Part shown: positions 27,759-37,899 of the stretch, in pieces
Position numbering within the stretch: position 1 is the stretch's first letter
Layout of the letters: each line of letters opens with the position of its first letter
Assembly: GCF_000349845.1 (NCBI RefSeq)
Contig: NC_020829.1
Coordinates: 1,674,001 to 1,738,000, forward strand
DNA length: 64,000 nt
Origin: Pseudomonas sp. ATCC 13867
Lineage (GTDB): Bacteria > Pseudomonadota > Gammaproteobacteria > Pseudomonadales > Pseudomonadaceae
Reading direction: 5' to 3'
Translations under genes and position numbers: made by a program
Notes under the pieces: model-generated
What the model was told of the DNA's origin: nothing
Seen by the model: only the letters and a program-made list of their open reading frames with translations
The model's database searches: none

Positions 27759-28027
27759 GGTACCCGATCAGAGGTGAAGCCGCGCCCTGGTCGAATCGTC
27801 GGGAGGGGCCGCGCGCTTTTTCAGTGCGCGTCGGACGAGGCATCACGGGATTCCGGCAAATCCCTAGCGGCGGCATGACCATTGTCGGCGACTACGGTGC
27901 GCGGTTGTCGATGTATCTGGAAGAGCCTGCTTCTACCCGGCGTGGCTCCTGATCATCACCGAGGCACCTCCGAGGATCCGCTCTCACACGACCGGCGAGC
28001 TCAGCCTGGTCTATCTGCCAGTTGCGC
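27759..28027. other. Intergenic region without recognised features
   Basis: About 270 bases between the trmO start and the DUF2784 stop. Short open frames exist, but none has a ribosome site or family resemblance. It should contain the trmO promoter on the minus strand. No repeat was seen. Confidence 0.5.
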
Positions 28028-28396
28028 TCAGTGCGAGCGCAAGGCCCGCCGAGCCAGCAGCAGGTAGGGCGGCAGATTGATCGCCAGCACCAGCAGGCCG
28101 AGCACGGCCTGAGTTGCCTCGGTCAGGCTGGCGGGGTAGATCAGCGGGATCAGGTAGTGCTCGATGAAGCCGCCGCTGTAGCCGTTATCGCCGGCGAGGG
28201 CGCGGAAGTGGTTTTCCAGCGGTGTCAGCGGGCAGTAGAGGTGGAAGAACTCCACCGCCATGCCCCAGATCGCCGCCGGCGCATGCAGCCATGCCAGGCG
28301 CGGCCAGCGCAGCGCCAGCAGGCCGCCGAGCAGCACGAAGAGGATGAAGCCCAGGTGCAGCAGCACCACGGCGTCGGCGGCGAGGCGATAGAGCAC
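28028..28396 (-). CDS. DUF2784 membrane protein
   Basis: A 122-residue inner-membrane protein with about three hydrophobic spans and the DUF2784 pattern: ADAVVLLHLGFILFVLLGGLL at the N-terminus, EFFHLYCPLTPLEN in the middle and GGFIEHYLIPLIYP after it. Function unknown. It follows the DUF1456 gene by seven bases on the same strand, so the two are probably co-transcribed. Confidence 0.85.
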   Translation of the reverse strand: MLYRLAADAVVLLHLGFILFVLLGGLLALRWPRLAWLHAPAAIWGMAVEFFHLYCPLTPLENHFRALAGDNGYSGGFIEHYLIPLIYPASLTEATQAVLGLLVLAINLPPYLLLARRALRSH

Positions 28397-28403
28397 GGCG
28401 GCC

Positions 28404-28865
28404 TCAGCGCTGCTGGCGCTGGGTCAGGCCCTTGAGGAAGTTGCGCAGCAACTGGTCGCCGCAGGGGCGGTAGTTGTTGTGGCCGGGCTTGCGGAACAAC
28501 GCACCCAGTTCCGTCTTGGTGACGATGAAACCTACGCTGTCGAGGATCGCGAGGATGTCGTCGTCGCGTAGCTCGAAGGCGACGCGCAGCTTCTTCAGGG
28601 TGATGTTGTTGGTCAGCGGCAGCTCCACCGGCGGCAGCGGGCGTGATTCGTCGCGGCCGCGGCGATGCACGATCAGGCCGTCGAGGAAGTGCGCCAGTAC
28701 GCGGTCGCTGCACGGCTCGAAGTCCGGCTCGTCGTCGCGGGCGAGGAAGGCGCCGACATCCTCCGCGCTGAGGTTGAAGCCGGCCAGCGCGGTGATCTCG
28801 GCGACTTGTGCATCGCGGATGTCCAGCAGGTAGCGCAGGCTGCGCAGTACGTCGTTGTTGGTCAT
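28404..28865 (-). CDS. DUF1456 protein (YehS-like)
   Basis: A 153-residue soluble protein made of two similar DUF1456 halves: NNDVLRSLRYLLDIRDAQVAEI at the start and LTNNITLKKLRVAFELRDDDI near residue 88. E. coli YehS is the best-known member; its function is not established. The start MTNNDV is chosen because GGAAAGAAC precedes it; an ATG five codons upstream lacks such a site. Confidence 0.85.
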   Translation of the reverse strand: MTNNDVLRSLRYLLDIRDAQVAEITALAGFNLSAEDVGAFLARDDEPDFEPCSDRVLAHFLDGLIVHRRGRDESRPLPPVELPLTNNITLKKLRVAFELRDDDILAILDSVGFIVTKTELGALFRKPGHNNYRPCGDQLLRNFLKGLTQRQQR

Positions 28866-28883
28866 GTTCTTTCCATCCAAATG

Positions 28884-28909
28884 AAGAGCCCCGCATCAGC
28901 GGGGCTCTT
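28884..28909 (-). terminator. Hairpin after rimO
   Basis: A perfect 11-base stem (AAGAGCCCCGC / GCGGGGCTCTT) with a 4-base loop, six bases beyond the rimO stop and just before the DUF1456 start. Confidence 0.75.
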
Positions 28910-28914
28910 GCGGA

Positions 28915-30237
28915 TCAGACCAGTTCGGCCCAGAGGTCGTACTCGTCGGCGTCGGTGATGCGCACGCGCACCTTGTCGCCGGGCTTCACGTCGAAGCTGT
29001 CGATGTAGACGGCGCCGTCGATTTCCGGGGCGTCGGCGTAGGAGCGGCCGACCGCGCCTTCGTCGTCCACTTCGTCGATCAGCACGTCGATTTCCTTGCC
29101 GATCTTCAGTTGCAGGCGCGCGGCGGAGATCGCCTGCTGGTGCGCCATGAAGCGCTCCCAACGGTCCTGCTTGATGTCATCGGGTACCACGTCCAGGCCC
29201 AGGTCGTTGGCCGGCGCGCCTTCCACCGGGGAGTACTGGAAGCAGCCGACGCGGTCGAGCTGGGCTTCGGTCAGCCAGTCCAGCAGGTACTGGAAGTCTT
29301 CTTCGGTCTCGCCGGGGAAGCCGACGATGAAGGTGGAGCGGATGGTCAGCTCGGGGCAGATCTCGCGCCACTTCTTGATGCGCGCCAGGGTCTTGTCCTC
29401 GAAGGCGGGGCGCTTCATGGGCTTCAGCACTTTCGGGCTGGCGTGCTGGAAGGGGATGTCCAGGTAGGGCAGCAACTTGCCCTCGGCCATCAGCGGGATC
29501 ACGTCGTCGACGTTGGGGTACGGGTAGACGTAGTGCAGGCGTACCCACACGCCCATCGCGGAGAGCGCCTGGCATAGCTCCAGCATGCGGGTCTTGACCG
29601 GCTGGCCGTCCCAGAAGTCCATCTTGTACTTCAGGTCGACGCCGTAGGCGCTGGTGTCCTGGGATATCACCAGCAGTTCCTTGACGCCGGCCTTGACCAG
29701 GCGCTGGGCTTCGCTGAGCACGTCGCCGACCGGGCGGCTGACCAGCTTGCCGCGCATGGACGGGATGATGCAGAAGCTGCAGCTGTGGTTGCAGCCTTCG
29801 GAAATCTTCAGGTAGGCGTAGTGACGTGGGGTCAGCTTGATGCCCTGCGGCGGCACCAGGTCGATCAGCGGGTTGTGCTCGGCCTTGGGTGGGATCACCT
29901 CGTGGACGGCATTGACCACCTGCTCGTACTGCTGCGGGCCGGTCACGGCCAGCACGCTGGGGTGCACGTCGCGGATGCTGTCTTCGGCGACGCCCATGCA
30001 GCCGGTGACGATCACCTTGCCGTTCTCGGCGATGGCTTCGCCGATGGCGTCCAGGGACTCGGCCTTGGCGCTGTCGATGAAGCCGCAGGTGTTCACCACT
30101 ACCACGTCTGCGTCCTGGTAGGTGGGGACGATTTCGTACCCTTCCATGCGCAGCTGGGTGAGGATGCGTTCGGAATCGACCGTGGCCTTCGGGCAACCAA
30201 GGCTTACGAATCCGACTTTGGGTGTGGCGGTGGACAT
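28915..30237 (-). CDS. rimO: Ribosomal protein uS12 methylthiotransferase RimO
   Basis: A 440-residue radical-SAM methylthiotransferase that adds a methylthio group to Asp89 of ribosomal protein S12. The N-terminal UPF0004 domain has cysteines in [23 protein letters not shown] and VTGCMG for the auxiliary cluster. The radical-SAM CxxxCxxC is in [18 protein letters not shown] near residue 150. The C-terminal TRAM domain starts around [10 protein letters not shown]. The protein is full length. It is divergent from kup. Confidence 0.97.
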   Translation of the reverse strand: MSTATPKVGFVSLGCPKATVDSERILTQLRMEGYEIVPTYQDADVVVVNTCGFIDSAKAESLDAIGEAIAENGKVIVTGCMGVAEDSIRDVHPSVLAVTGPQQYEQVVNAVHEVIPPKAEHNPLIDLVPPQGIKLTPRHYAYLKISEGCNHSCSFCIIPSMRGKLVSRPVGDVLSEAQRLVKAGVKELLVISQDTSAYGVDLKYKMDFWDGQPVKTRMLELCQALSAMGVWVRLHYVYPYPNVDDVIPLMAEGKLLPYLDIPFQHASPKVLKPMKRPAFEDKTLARIKKWREICPELTIRSTFIVGFPGETEEDFQYLLDWLTEAQLDRVGCFQYSPVEGAPANDLGLDVVPDDIKQDRWERFMAHQQAISAARLQLKIGKEIDVLIDEVDDEGAVGRSYADAPEIDGAVYIDSFDVKPGDKVRVRITDADEYDLWAELV

Positions 30238-30480
30238 GTGCGGCTAACCTCGAAGGGCGCGCTGGCGGCGCCTCTGATCAAAAAGTGCGCAATTCTAGCG
30301 GCGTCCCGCGCGCTTGACCAGTCTCCCTGGGACAAGCTGTCGCAGTCTCCTGTCGGCGCCTGCCAGCCGGTAATTGTAGGCAACAGGCTCTATAGTCATT
30401 CAGAACGAACGCGGCCGGCTCTTGCATCGATGAATGGGTCGGAGCAGGATGCGCCGAATTTTCCTGAGGAATCTTGTTAC

Positions 30481-32385
30481 ATGTCCGATGCAAGCGCCGG
30501 CACCGTTGAGCATGAGCAACCCCATTCCAGCTCCGCGATCGGCCTGATGGTCGGCGCCGTGGGCGTCTGCTACGGCGATATCGGCACCAGCCCGCTGTAC
30601 ACCCTCAAGGAGGTCTTCGTCGGCGGCTATGGCGTGCAGGCCAACCATGACGGCGTACTCGGCGTGCTGTCGCTGATCTTCTGGTCGCTGATCTGGGTGG
30701 TGTCGATCAAGTACGTGATCTTCGTCCTGCGCGCCGACAACCAGGGCGAGGGCGGGGTGATGGCGTTGTCGGCCCTGGCTCGCCGCGCCGCCACCGGGCG
30801 CCGCCGCCTGCAGGCGACCGTGGTGATCGCCGGTCTGATTGGCGCGGCGTTGTTCTATGGCGACAGCATGATCACCCCGGCGATCTCGGTGCTCTCGGCC
30901 ATCGAGGGCCTGGAGATCGCGTTCGACGGCCTGGAGCACTGGGTGGTGCCGTTGTCGCTGATCGTGCTGGTCGGCCTGTTCCTCATCCAGAAGCACGGCA
31001 CTGCGCGCATCGGCATCCTGTTCGGCCCGGTGATGGTGGCCTGGTTCGTGGCGCTGGCGGCGCTGGGGGCCTATGGCGTGTCGCGGCAGCCGGAAGTGCT
31101 GAAGGCGATGAATCCGGCCTGGGCCTTCAATTTCTTCGTCTCGCACCCCGGCATCGGCGTCGCCATCCTCGGCGCCACCGTGCTGGCGCTGACCGGCGCC
31201 GAGGCGCTGTATGCGGACATGGGCCATTTCGGCCGCAAGCCGATCGCCCGCGCCTGGTTCGCCCTGGTGCTGCCGGCGCTGGTGCTGAACTACTTTGGCC
31301 AGGGCGCGACCATCCTGGTCAACGCCGAAGCCGCGCGCAACCCGTTCTATCTCACTGCGCCGAGCTGGGCGCTGGTACCGATGGTGGCACTGTCCACCGC
31401 GGCCACGGTGATTGCGTCCCAGGCGGTGATTTCCGGCGCCTTCTCGCTGACCCGGCAGGCCATCCAGCTTGGCTACGTGCCGCGCATGGTGATCCAGCAC
31501 ACGTCCAGCCATGAGCAGGGACAGATCTACATCGGCATGGTGAACTGGGCGCTGATGGTGGGTGTGGTACTGCTGGTGCTGGGCTTCGAATCTTCCGCCG
31601 CACTGGCCTCGGCTTACGGCGTGGCGGTGACCGGCACCATGCTGATGACCACCCTGTTGATGGGCGTGGTGGTCTGGCTACTGTGGAAGTGGCCGCTGTG
31701 GCTGGCCATTCCGTTCTTCCTGATGATGCTGCTGGTGGACAGCCTGTTCTTCGCCGCCAACCTGCCCAAGGTTGTCCAGGGCGGTGCCTTCCCGGTGATC
31801 GCCGGTATCGGCCTGTTCATCCTGATGACCACCTGGAAGCGCGGTCGCCAACTGCTGGTGGATCGCCTCGACGAGGGCTCGCTGCCGCTGCCGCTGTTCA
31901 TTTCCAGCATTCGCTCGCAGCCGCCGCACCGCGTGCAGGGTACCGCCGTGTTCCTCACAGCCCGCACCGACGCCGTGCCCCACGCGCTGTTGCACAACCT
32001 GCTGCACAACCAGGTGCTGCATGAGCAGGTGGTGCTGCTCACCGTGGTCAACGAAGACAGCCCCCGGGTCAGCCCGGATCGCCGCTTCGAGGTGGACGCC
32101 TATGGCGAGGGCTTCTTCCGCGTTGTGTTGCACTTCGGTTTCATGGAGGACCCGGATATTCCGCTGGCGCTCAAGCTCTGCCACCTCAACGAGCTGGACT
32201 TCAGCCCGATGCGCACCACCTACTTCCTCAGCCGCGAGACGGTGATCCCATCCAAGCTGATTGGCATGGCGCGCTGGCGCGAGGCGTTGTTCGCCTTCCT
32301 GCTGAAGAACGCCAACGGCAACCTGCGCTACTTCAATTTGCCGCTGAACCGGGTGATCGAGCTGGGGACGCAGGTGGAGATCTGA
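30481..32385 (+). CDS. kup: Low-affinity potassium transporter Kup
   Basis: A 634-residue KUP/HAK/KT potassium uptake permease with about twelve membrane spans and a cytoplasmic C-terminal domain. The signature [19 protein letters not shown] is at residues 25-43, with [15 protein letters not shown] and [19 protein letters not shown] following. It imports K+ with protons. The start is [10 protein letters not shown], with TGAGGAA nine bases upstream; the frame is open much further upstream across the divergent rimO gene, which is an artefact. Confidence 0.96.
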   Translation: MSDASAGTVEHEQPHSSSAIGLMVGAVGVCYGDIGTSPLYTLKEVFVGGYGVQANHDGVLGVLSLIFWSLIWVVSIKYVIFVLRADNQGEGGVMALSALARRAATGRRRLQATVVIAGLIGAALFYGDSMITPAISVLSAIEGLEIAFDGLEHWVVPLSLIVLVGLFLIQKHGTARIGILFGPVMVAWFVALAALGAYGVSRQPEVLKAMNPAWAFNFFVSHPGIGVAILGATVLALTGAEALYADMGHFGRKPIARAWFALVLPALVLNYFGQGATILVNAEAARNPFYLTAPSWALVPMVALSTAATVIASQAVISGAFSLTRQAIQLGYVPRMVIQHTSSHEQGQIYIGMVNWALMVGVVLLVLGFESSAALASAYGVAVTGTMLMTTLLMGVVVWLLWKWPLWLAIPFFLMMLLVDSLFFAANLPKVVQGGAFPVIAGIGLFILMTTWKRGRQLLVDRLDEGSLPLPLFISSIRSQPPHRVQGTAVFLTARTDAVPHALLHNLLHNQVLHEQVVLLTVVNEDSPRVSPDRRFEVDAYGEGFFRVVLHFGFMEDPDIPLALKLCHLNELDFSPMRTTYFLSRETVIPSKLIGMARWREALFAFLLKNANGNLRYFNLPLNRVIELGTQVEI

Positions 32386-32399
32386 GTTTTCGCTGCATG

Positions 32400-32427
32400 A
32401 AAAAGCGCGCCGATTGGCGCGCTTTTT
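32400..32427 (+). terminator. Intrinsic terminator of kup
   Basis: A perfect 12-base stem (AAAAAGCGCGCC / GGCGCGCTTTTT) with a GATT loop and T-run, 14 bases after the stop. Confidence 0.93.
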
Positions 32428-32446
32428 CTTTGGGGTGTATTGGGTA

Positions 32447-32568
32447 GTCGCGGACTTTGTCCGCGACTCGTCGGCAGGGTCTGCGTTGGGTGGGTTCGCG
32501 AGCAAGCTCGCTCCTACGAAGAGCACTCCGGTGTATGCCGGTAGTGTGGGCGCGAGCTCGCTCGCGAA
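32447..32568. repeat. REP-rich intergenic region between kup and cytochrome b561
   Basis: A 21-base hairpin (GTCGCGGAC, TTT, GTCCGCGAC) at 32447-32467, a REP copy at 32495-32518 and a degenerate inverted REP at 32544-32568. Bases 32569-32756 contain no gene that I can support; fragments such as GCAGGAGCGGCTTCCGTCCG look like a further decayed repeat. Confidence 0.8.
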
Positions 32569-32756
32569 CCGCACGGCACCACGCTGCACTCTTCTGCAGA
32601 AGCGCTCCTTGGGGGCAAATCACAGGCATGGCCCCCACAGTCACCGGCAATCACGATGCAGGAGCGGCTTCCGTCCGCTACTGTCCCGTGTCGCGCCGGA
32701 AGAGATCGCGGACGAGGCTCGCTTGTACGGAAGCACGCCCTGCGAAGGGCGGAGTC

Positions 32757-33320
32757 TTACTCCGGCTTCGCCTCACCCTTGCCCGGCAGCATTCGCACCA
32801 GGGTGTTGTCGCGGCTGATGTAGTGGTGGAACAGCGCGGCGGCGGCGTGCAGGCCGATCAGCCAGTAGCCCAGCACGGCGATGCTTTCGTGCCAGCCCTT
32901 GACCTGCTTGGCCAGGTCCGGATTCTTGCCCACCAGGTGGGGCAGCTCCAGCCCCCAGAAGGGGACCGGCTTGTCGGCGGCACTGAGGATCACCCAGCCG
33001 GCCAGCGGCAGGCCGATCATCAGGACGTACAGCATCACGTGCATCAGCTTGGCCAGTACCATCTGCCAGCTCGGCGGCGCGGGGAGGATAGGCGGAGTCG
33101 GGTAGATGAAGCGGCCGATCAGGCGCAGCCAGACCAGCACGAAGACGCTCAGACCGAGCATGAAGTGCCACTGCTTGAGCAACTCGCGGGTTTCGCTGCC
33201 CTTCGGGAAGTTCCCGCGCAGTTCTATGCAGGCATATACCGCCGCAATCAGCAGCAGCATGAGCCAGTGCATGGCGATCGACAGGCTTCCGTAACGGGAG
33301 GGTTTTCGGGTCAGGCTCAT
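32757..33320 (-). CDS. cybB: Cytochrome b561
   Basis: A 187-residue four-helix inner-membrane cytochrome b561 that binds two b hemes and accepts electrons from ubiquinol; E. coli CybB acts as a superoxide:quinone oxidoreductase. Heme ligand histidines are His18, His52, His144 and His158, one in each of the four membrane helices. AAGGAACCGTC precedes the ATG. It is downstream of the mprF-acvB-like pair on the same strand. Confidence 0.93.
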   Translation of the reverse strand: MSLTRKPSRYGSLSIAMHWLMLLLIAAVYACIELRGNFPKGSETRELLKQWHFMLGLSVFVLVWLRLIGRFIYPTPPILPAPPSWQMVLAKLMHVMLYVLMIGLPLAGWVILSAADKPVPFWGLELPHLVGKNPDLAKQVKGWHESIAVLGYWLIGLHAAAALFHHYISRDNTLVRMLPGKGEAKPE

Positions 33321-33421
33321 GACGGTTCCTTGTGTGGCTTCACGGACCCCGTTCCGGCGACGGGGCTGACAGTGTCAGCATAGAGCCTTAAGCCAGCCTG
33401 AAGCTGCATCGGAGCATGGAG

Positions 33422-33458
33422 AAAGGGCCGCCTGGCGCGGCCCTTTGATCGAGATCAA
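33422..33458 (-). terminator. Hairpin and Anr-like palindrome at the end of the acvB-like gene
   Basis: AAAGGGCCGC (33422-33431) and GCGGCCCTTT (33437-33446) form a 10-base stem just beyond the acvB-like stop, with a poor T-run. It is joined to TTGATCGAGATCAA (33445-33458), a perfect Anr-type palindrome that includes the stop codon. Confidence 0.6.
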
Positions 33459-34729
33459 CCCTCGTTGTCGGTGGCCTGGCGGGAGCGGATGGCGTCGACC
33501 AGGCGCTTGGCAAGGGCCGGATAATTCTCGTCGAAGTGGTGGCCGCCGGGGAGCTGGAGATTCTCCCCGACCGACTGCGGCTGGGTGCAGCCGCTCTCGT
33601 CCTTCTCTTCGATACCGTACACGCAGAGCACCTTGGGCCCTGGCAGGCGGGCCATTTCCGGGCCGGTGGCGGCTTCCTGACCGGCCTTGCCCAGCCAGCC
33701 CTGCACTTCGATCTCGAAGCTGCCGCTACGGGCGAAGGCCAGCAGGATTACCGCGCTGACGTCCTTCTTGGCGTCGGCCGGCAGGCGGTTGTAGATCGCC
33801 GGCAGCACGTCGGCGCCAAAGGAGTAGCCCGCCAGCACGAAATGCTTGGCGCCCCATTTCTCGCGGTAGTGCTGCATCAGCACGGCAAGGTCGGCGGCGC
33901 TCTGCTCGGGGCTCTTGTGCTCCCAGAAGTAGCGCAGGGCATCGACGCCCACCACCGGGTAGCCCAGCTCGGCCATCTGCGCGGCGACGTCGCGGTCCAG
34001 GTCGCGCCAGCCCCCGTCGCCGGAGTAGAACAGGGTGACGGTTTCCGACGGCTTGGCAGCGGGGACTTCCACTACCGGCACGTTATCGCTGCCGCCTTGC
34101 AGCAGGTGGCGCAACTGGTCGGCGAGTACCTTGGGCAGCGGGGTGTCGTAGTCGGCGATTACCGTCTCGGCATTCTGCAGGCCACGGGCGAAGCGTGCGC
34201 TGGGATCATCCGGGTTGTCGTTCCAGGCGGCCAGCCAGCGGCCGTGGGCGGCGCTTTGCGGCAGGGGGGCGGCGGCGCAGTCGGGCTTTTCCAGGGAGAA
34301 ACCGACCGACAGGGCGCGGGCCTTGTCGTCGCTCTGTCCGGCGAGCCAGCGCCAGGCATAGGTGCCGCCCGGACCGATGCCGGCAACCAGGGTCGGCTGG
34401 CCGTCGAGCAACTCGCCAGCGGCCTTGATGCGCGCCTGCTGGGCGGCGCAATCCTTGTCCGGGAAGACGAACTGCACCACGCGGGCCCCGCTGTCGTGAG
34501 CCAGGGCCAGCAGTTGGCCGTCGTCCAGCTTCTGGTCCGGTTGTACCGCCAGCAGGACGCGCGCATTGGGTTGCTTGCCAGGGATGGCCAGACTGACGGC
34601 GCTGCCGTCGGGCAACTGATGGTGTTCCACGACCGCCTGGGACGCGGGGCGACTCCACAGCAACAGTCCGGCGGCGATGAGGATCAGCAGGAGCAGGGCG
34701 AGCAGATGCCGCCAGCGACGTTTCGACAT
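33455..34729 (-). CDS. AcvB/VirJ-family hydrolase, probable alanyl-phosphatidylglycerol hydrolase
   Basis: A 424-residue periplasmic alpha/beta hydrolase anchored or secreted by an N-terminal hydrophobic segment (residues about 8-26). The C-terminal VirJ domain holds the nucleophile in LAGYSFGADV, an acid in the VYGIEEKDESGC region and the His pair in GGHHFDENYP. The N-terminal half is a degenerate copy (GIGPGGTYAW). It starts one base after the mprF stop, so the two form an operon. The P. aeruginosa counterpart (PA0919) hydrolyses alanyl-phosphatidylglycerol, and AcvB proteins hydrolyse lysyl-phosphatidylglycerol. Together the pair would make and remove aminoacyl lipids. Confidence 0.88.
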   Translation of the reverse strand: MSKRRWRHLLALLLLILIAAGLLLWSRPASQAVVEHHQLPDGSAVSLAIPGKQPNARVLLAVQPDQKLDDGQLLALAHDSGARVVQFVFPDKDCAAQQARIKAAGELLDGQPTLVAGIGPGGTYAWRWLAGQSDDKARALSVGFSLEKPDCAAAPLPQSAAHGRWLAAWNDNPDDPSARFARGLQNAETVIADYDTPLPKVLADQLRHLLQGGSDNVPVVEVPAAKPSETVTLFYSGDGGWRDLDRDVAAQMAELGYPVVGVDALRYFWEHKSPEQSAADLAVLMQHYREKWGAKHFVLAGYSFGADVLPAIYNRLPADAKKDVSAVILLAFARSGSFEIEVQGWLGKAGQEAATGPEMARLPGPKVLCVYGIEEKDESGCTQPQSVGENLQLPGGHHFDENYPALAKRLVDAIRSRQATDNEG

Positions 34730-34730
34730 T

Positions 34731-37364
34731 TCAGCGTTTCACCAATCCACTCAGGCCGCCGGCGATCAACGCGGCGGTGTCGGCCAGGGCCACCAGCGGA
34801 TCCAGTCCGGCGGGCACGGCCAGGTAACGGGGCTCCCAGTCGGGCTGGAACTTGTCCTTGAAGCGGCGCAGCCCCTGGAAATTGTAGAACTGCTCGCCCC
34901 GGCGGAAGACCAGGGCGCCCAGGCGCTGGGTCAGCGGCGCGCCACGGCGCGGCTGCAGGCCGGCGAGCGGCACCATGCCAAGGCTGAAGCGGGTGTGCCC
35001 GCTTTCCTTGTAATGCAGGATCAGGCCGAGCATGAGAAATTCCATAGTCAGCTTTGGCGCGTCAGGCGCCACGCGCATCAGGTCGATGCTCGCCACGTCC
35101 TTGCTGGCGGTTTCCAGCAGGTTGGCGAAGGCGACGGCACGGCCTTCGTGGCGGATCACCACGACGCGGAAGTAGTTCAGGTACTCGGGGGTGAAGCGGC
35201 CCAGGGAGAAACCCTTCTCGCGGACGTTCTTGCCGCCCAGCCAGGCATCGGAGACCGCCCGTAGTTCCTCCATCGGCGCCTGGCCCGCGTCGTAAAACTC
35301 CAGGCTCAGGCCGTCGCGCTGACCCCGGTTCCAGGTGTAGCGCAGGTCCTTCATTTCCTTGCCTTTGTTCTCCAGGTCGAAGCGGCGCAGGTCGACCCGT
35401 GCCTCCTCGCCGAGCTTGAGGGCGGTCAGGCCGATGTCCATGTACAGCGGCAGGTTCTCCGCCCGCACCTGGTAGAACACCGGGCGCGCATGGTGCAGGT
35501 CGCAGAGGTCGCGGAACTGCCAGATCAGCTCGGCGCGGGACTGTGTCGGCCCCACCGGGTCGAACAGTGCCACCAGGCTGCGACCGCGGCGGGCATACAT
35601 CAGGAAGGCGTCGTTGCCTTCGTGGAACAGCAGCGCCTTGTCGCCGGACAGGGCCAGGCCGCCGTCCGGCTGCGACGAGTTGGCCAGGATGCCGGCGGCG
35701 GTATCCAGCTCCTCGCGGCTGGGTTCGAGGATCGCCGGCGGCTCGGTGCGCAGCAGCCAGTACAGCGCCAGCGCGGCCAGCAGCAGGCAACTGCCCAGGG
35801 CGGCGCGCAGGCCGCGCGGGGCGTCGGCATCCAGGGCGAACTGCCACCAGAGCTCATGGCTGTAGGGCACGTCCTGGTAGGCAAACAGCAGCAGCCAGAT
35901 CGATGCGCCGATGACGCAGGCCGCGGCGCCCAGGTAGAGCGGCGAGAAGGGCAGATCCATCAGGCGGCTGCGGCGGTAGAAGGCGCTGCGGAAGATCACC
36001 AGCAGGGCGGCGGTGACGCTCAGGATCAGCGCTTCTTCCCAGTCGAAGCCCTTGAGTAGCGACAGCACGGCGCCGGCCACCAGCAGGCCGAGGGTCAGCG
36101 CCCAGGCGGCGGACAGGCGGCGGCGCAGGCCGTAGGCGAGCAGCAGGCAGAGCACGCCGATCAGGCTGGCGGCGAGGTGCGAGGCATCGATCAGGCGGTG
36201 CGGCACCAGGAAGCCGATTTCATTCAGGCGGGTATCGATGGACGGCGTGGCGCCGGAGAACAGCAGCACGACGCCGGAGATGAATACCAGCAGGGAGAGA
36301 ATCTGTGCGGCGAAGCCTGAGGCCACGCGCACCGCCTGCCTGGCCACCAGGACACGGCGGGCTTCGAGAAACAGCAGCAGCAGGCAGGCGACGATCAGCG
36401 GCAGCACCACATAGATCAGGCGGTACAGCAGCAGAGCTGCGGCCAGCGGTGCGGCACCCAGTTGCCCGGCGAAGGCCGCCAGCAGCACCGCCTCGAAGAC
36501 GCCTACGCCGCCGGGGACGTGGCTGAGCACGCCGGCCGCCAGGGCGATCAGGTAGACCAGCAGGAAGGCGCCGAAGGGCGGGGCTTCCGGCAACAGCAGG
36601 TAGAGGACGGTGGCGGCGGCGGCCACGTCCAGCGCGGTGATCAGCAGTTGCAGCAGCGACAGGCGCAGGCCCGGCAGGCGCACGGTACGGCGACCGATGC
36701 GCACCAGGTGGCTGTCGGGCGACGGCTGTTCCGGCAGGCGGCGGCGCTCGATGCCCACCACCAGCAGGATGCAGAAGGCGATGATGCCCAGGGCGAGCAC
36801 GGCCACCAGCCAGCTCGGCAGGTGCAGGGCCAGGGCGGCGTCGGACAGGTCGCTCAGGGCGGCCAGCGCGGCCAGTATCGGCAGGGCGCAGCCCAGCGAG
36901 AGGCTGGCGAACAGGGTCATCCGCGCGACTTCGGCGGCGCCCAGGCCCTGGCGGGCATAGAGGCGGTAACGCACCGAGCCGCCGGAGAGCATCGACAGGC
37001 CGACGGCATTGCCGATGGCGAAGGCCGAGAAACCGCCGGTGAGCAGCGCCGAGGGCGACAGTTTCGCCCCGGCGAAGCGGGTGGCCGACCATTCGTAGCC
37101 CAGCAGGGTGATGAATCCCGCGACGGTGGCGGCGAAGGCGCCCGCGAGCGAGGCGGTGGGGACGTCGAGGATGGCGTCGTGCAGGGAATAGGCATCGATG
37201 TCGCGCAGCAGGTGGTGGCAGGCGATCAGCGCGAGGCTGAACAGCAGCAGCGTGACCCCCAGGCCGATCGCCTGGCGATGGGCGTTGATCCAGTGCAGAA
37301 GTCCGTTGCGCTGCGGCTGTTCGCCGACGGCGGGGCTGTCTGGTGCGGAGGGGGTGGCGCTCAT
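34731..37364 (-). CDS. mprF: Aminoacyl-phosphatidylglycerol synthase/flippase MprF
   Basis: An 877-residue bifunctional protein. Residues about 35-560 form a flippase with about fourteen spans. The C-terminal GNAT-like catalytic domain transfers an amino acid from aminoacyl-tRNA to phosphatidylglycerol (DUF2156 motifs LFHEGNDAFLMYARRGRS, YTWNRGQRDGLSLEF, LGMVPLAGLQPRRG). P. aeruginosa uses alanine. The modification reduces surface charge and gives resistance to cationic peptides and acid. The start is MSATPSAPDS, with GAGGTG upstream. Downstream lies the hydrolase gene, one base away. Confidence 0.94.
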   Translation of the reverse strand: MSATPSAPDSPAVGEQPQRNGLLHWINAHRQAIGLGVTLLLFSLALIACHHLLRDIDAYSLHDAILDVPTASLAGAFAATVAGFITLLGYEWSATRFAGAKLSPSALLTGGFSAFAIGNAVGLSMLSGGSVRYRLYARQGLGAAEVARMTLFASLSLGCALPILAALAALSDLSDAALALHLPSWLVAVLALGIIAFCILLVVGIERRRLPEQPSPDSHLVRIGRRTVRLPGLRLSLLQLLITALDVAAAATVLYLLLPEAPPFGAFLLVYLIALAAGVLSHVPGGVGVFEAVLLAAFAGQLGAAPLAAALLLYRLIYVVLPLIVACLLLLFLEARRVLVARQAVRVASGFAAQILSLLVFISGVVLLFSGATPSIDTRLNEIGFLVPHRLIDASHLAASLIGVLCLLLAYGLRRRLSAAWALTLGLLVAGAVLSLLKGFDWEEALILSVTAALLVIFRSAFYRRSRLMDLPFSPLYLGAAACVIGASIWLLLFAYQDVPYSHELWWQFALDADAPRGLRAALGSCLLLAALALYWLLRTEPPAILEPSREELDTAAGILANSSQPDGGLALSGDKALLFHEGNDAFLMYARRGRSLVALFDPVGPTQSRAELIWQFRDLCDLHHARPVFYQVRAENLPLYMDIGLTALKLGEEARVDLRRFDLENKGKEMKDLRYTWNRGQRDGLSLEFYDAGQAPMEELRAVSDAWLGGKNVREKGFSLGRFTPEYLNYFRVVVIRHEGRAVAFANLLETASKDVASIDLMRVAPDAPKLTMEFLMLGLILHYKESGHTRFSLGMVPLAGLQPRRGAPLTQRLGALVFRRGEQFYNFQGLRRFKDKFQPDWEPRYLAVPAGLDPLVALADTAALIAGGLSGLVKR

Positions 37365-37485
37365 CGGGCACCTCATCGATTTTGCGCGACAGAGTAGGGG
37401 CAGTGGCGCGTTTTCCCAAGTCCCTCGGGAGGATTTCTTCCTGGGGGCGAAGATTTGCTGAAGCAGTTTCTCTGGCGCAACGAAA

Positions 37486-37509
37486 AAAGCCACTCCTAAG
37501 AGTGGCTTT
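37486..37509 (-). terminator. Terminator of the distal initiator tRNA
   Basis: A 10-base stem (AAAGCCACTC / GAGTGGCTTT) with loop CTAA. Read on the minus strand it is followed by TTTTTTCG, 12 bases past the tRNA 3' end. Confidence 0.9.
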
Positions 37510-37521
37510 CTTCTTGATGTC

Positions 37522-37598
<77 letters not shown>

Positions 37599-37689
37599 GC
37601 GGCCATTCTACGGATATGAGAGGGTCTGTCAATCAATATTTCGTTTTCGATCAATAATTTAAATTCACGCATAAATTACGCGCAAACGA

Positions 37690-37715
37690 AAAGGCCACTC
37701 CGAAGAGTGGCCTTT
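37690..37715 (-). terminator. Terminator of the proximal initiator tRNA
   Basis: An 11-base stem (AAAGGCCACTC / GAGTGGCCTTT) with loop CGAA, nine bases past the tRNA and followed on the minus strand by TTTTCGTTT. Its core matches the terminator at 37486, so the duplication covered the tRNA and its terminator. Confidence 0.88.
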
Positions 37716-37724
37716 CCCTGTGTC

Positions 37725-37801
<77 letters not shown>

Positions 37802-37899
37802 GTCGCCATTCTACGCATGGGGGGCGGGGTGTCAACCGAAAGTTGAGAAAAAGTGATTTTTTATCAGGTGCTTAGCGAAATCCTCCGGCTGTGGGCGTG

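Noticed and set aside
29785..30480. N-terminal extension of kup by 232 codons
   Set aside because: It lies on the opposite strand of rimO, and a good ribosome site precedes the Kup start at 30481.
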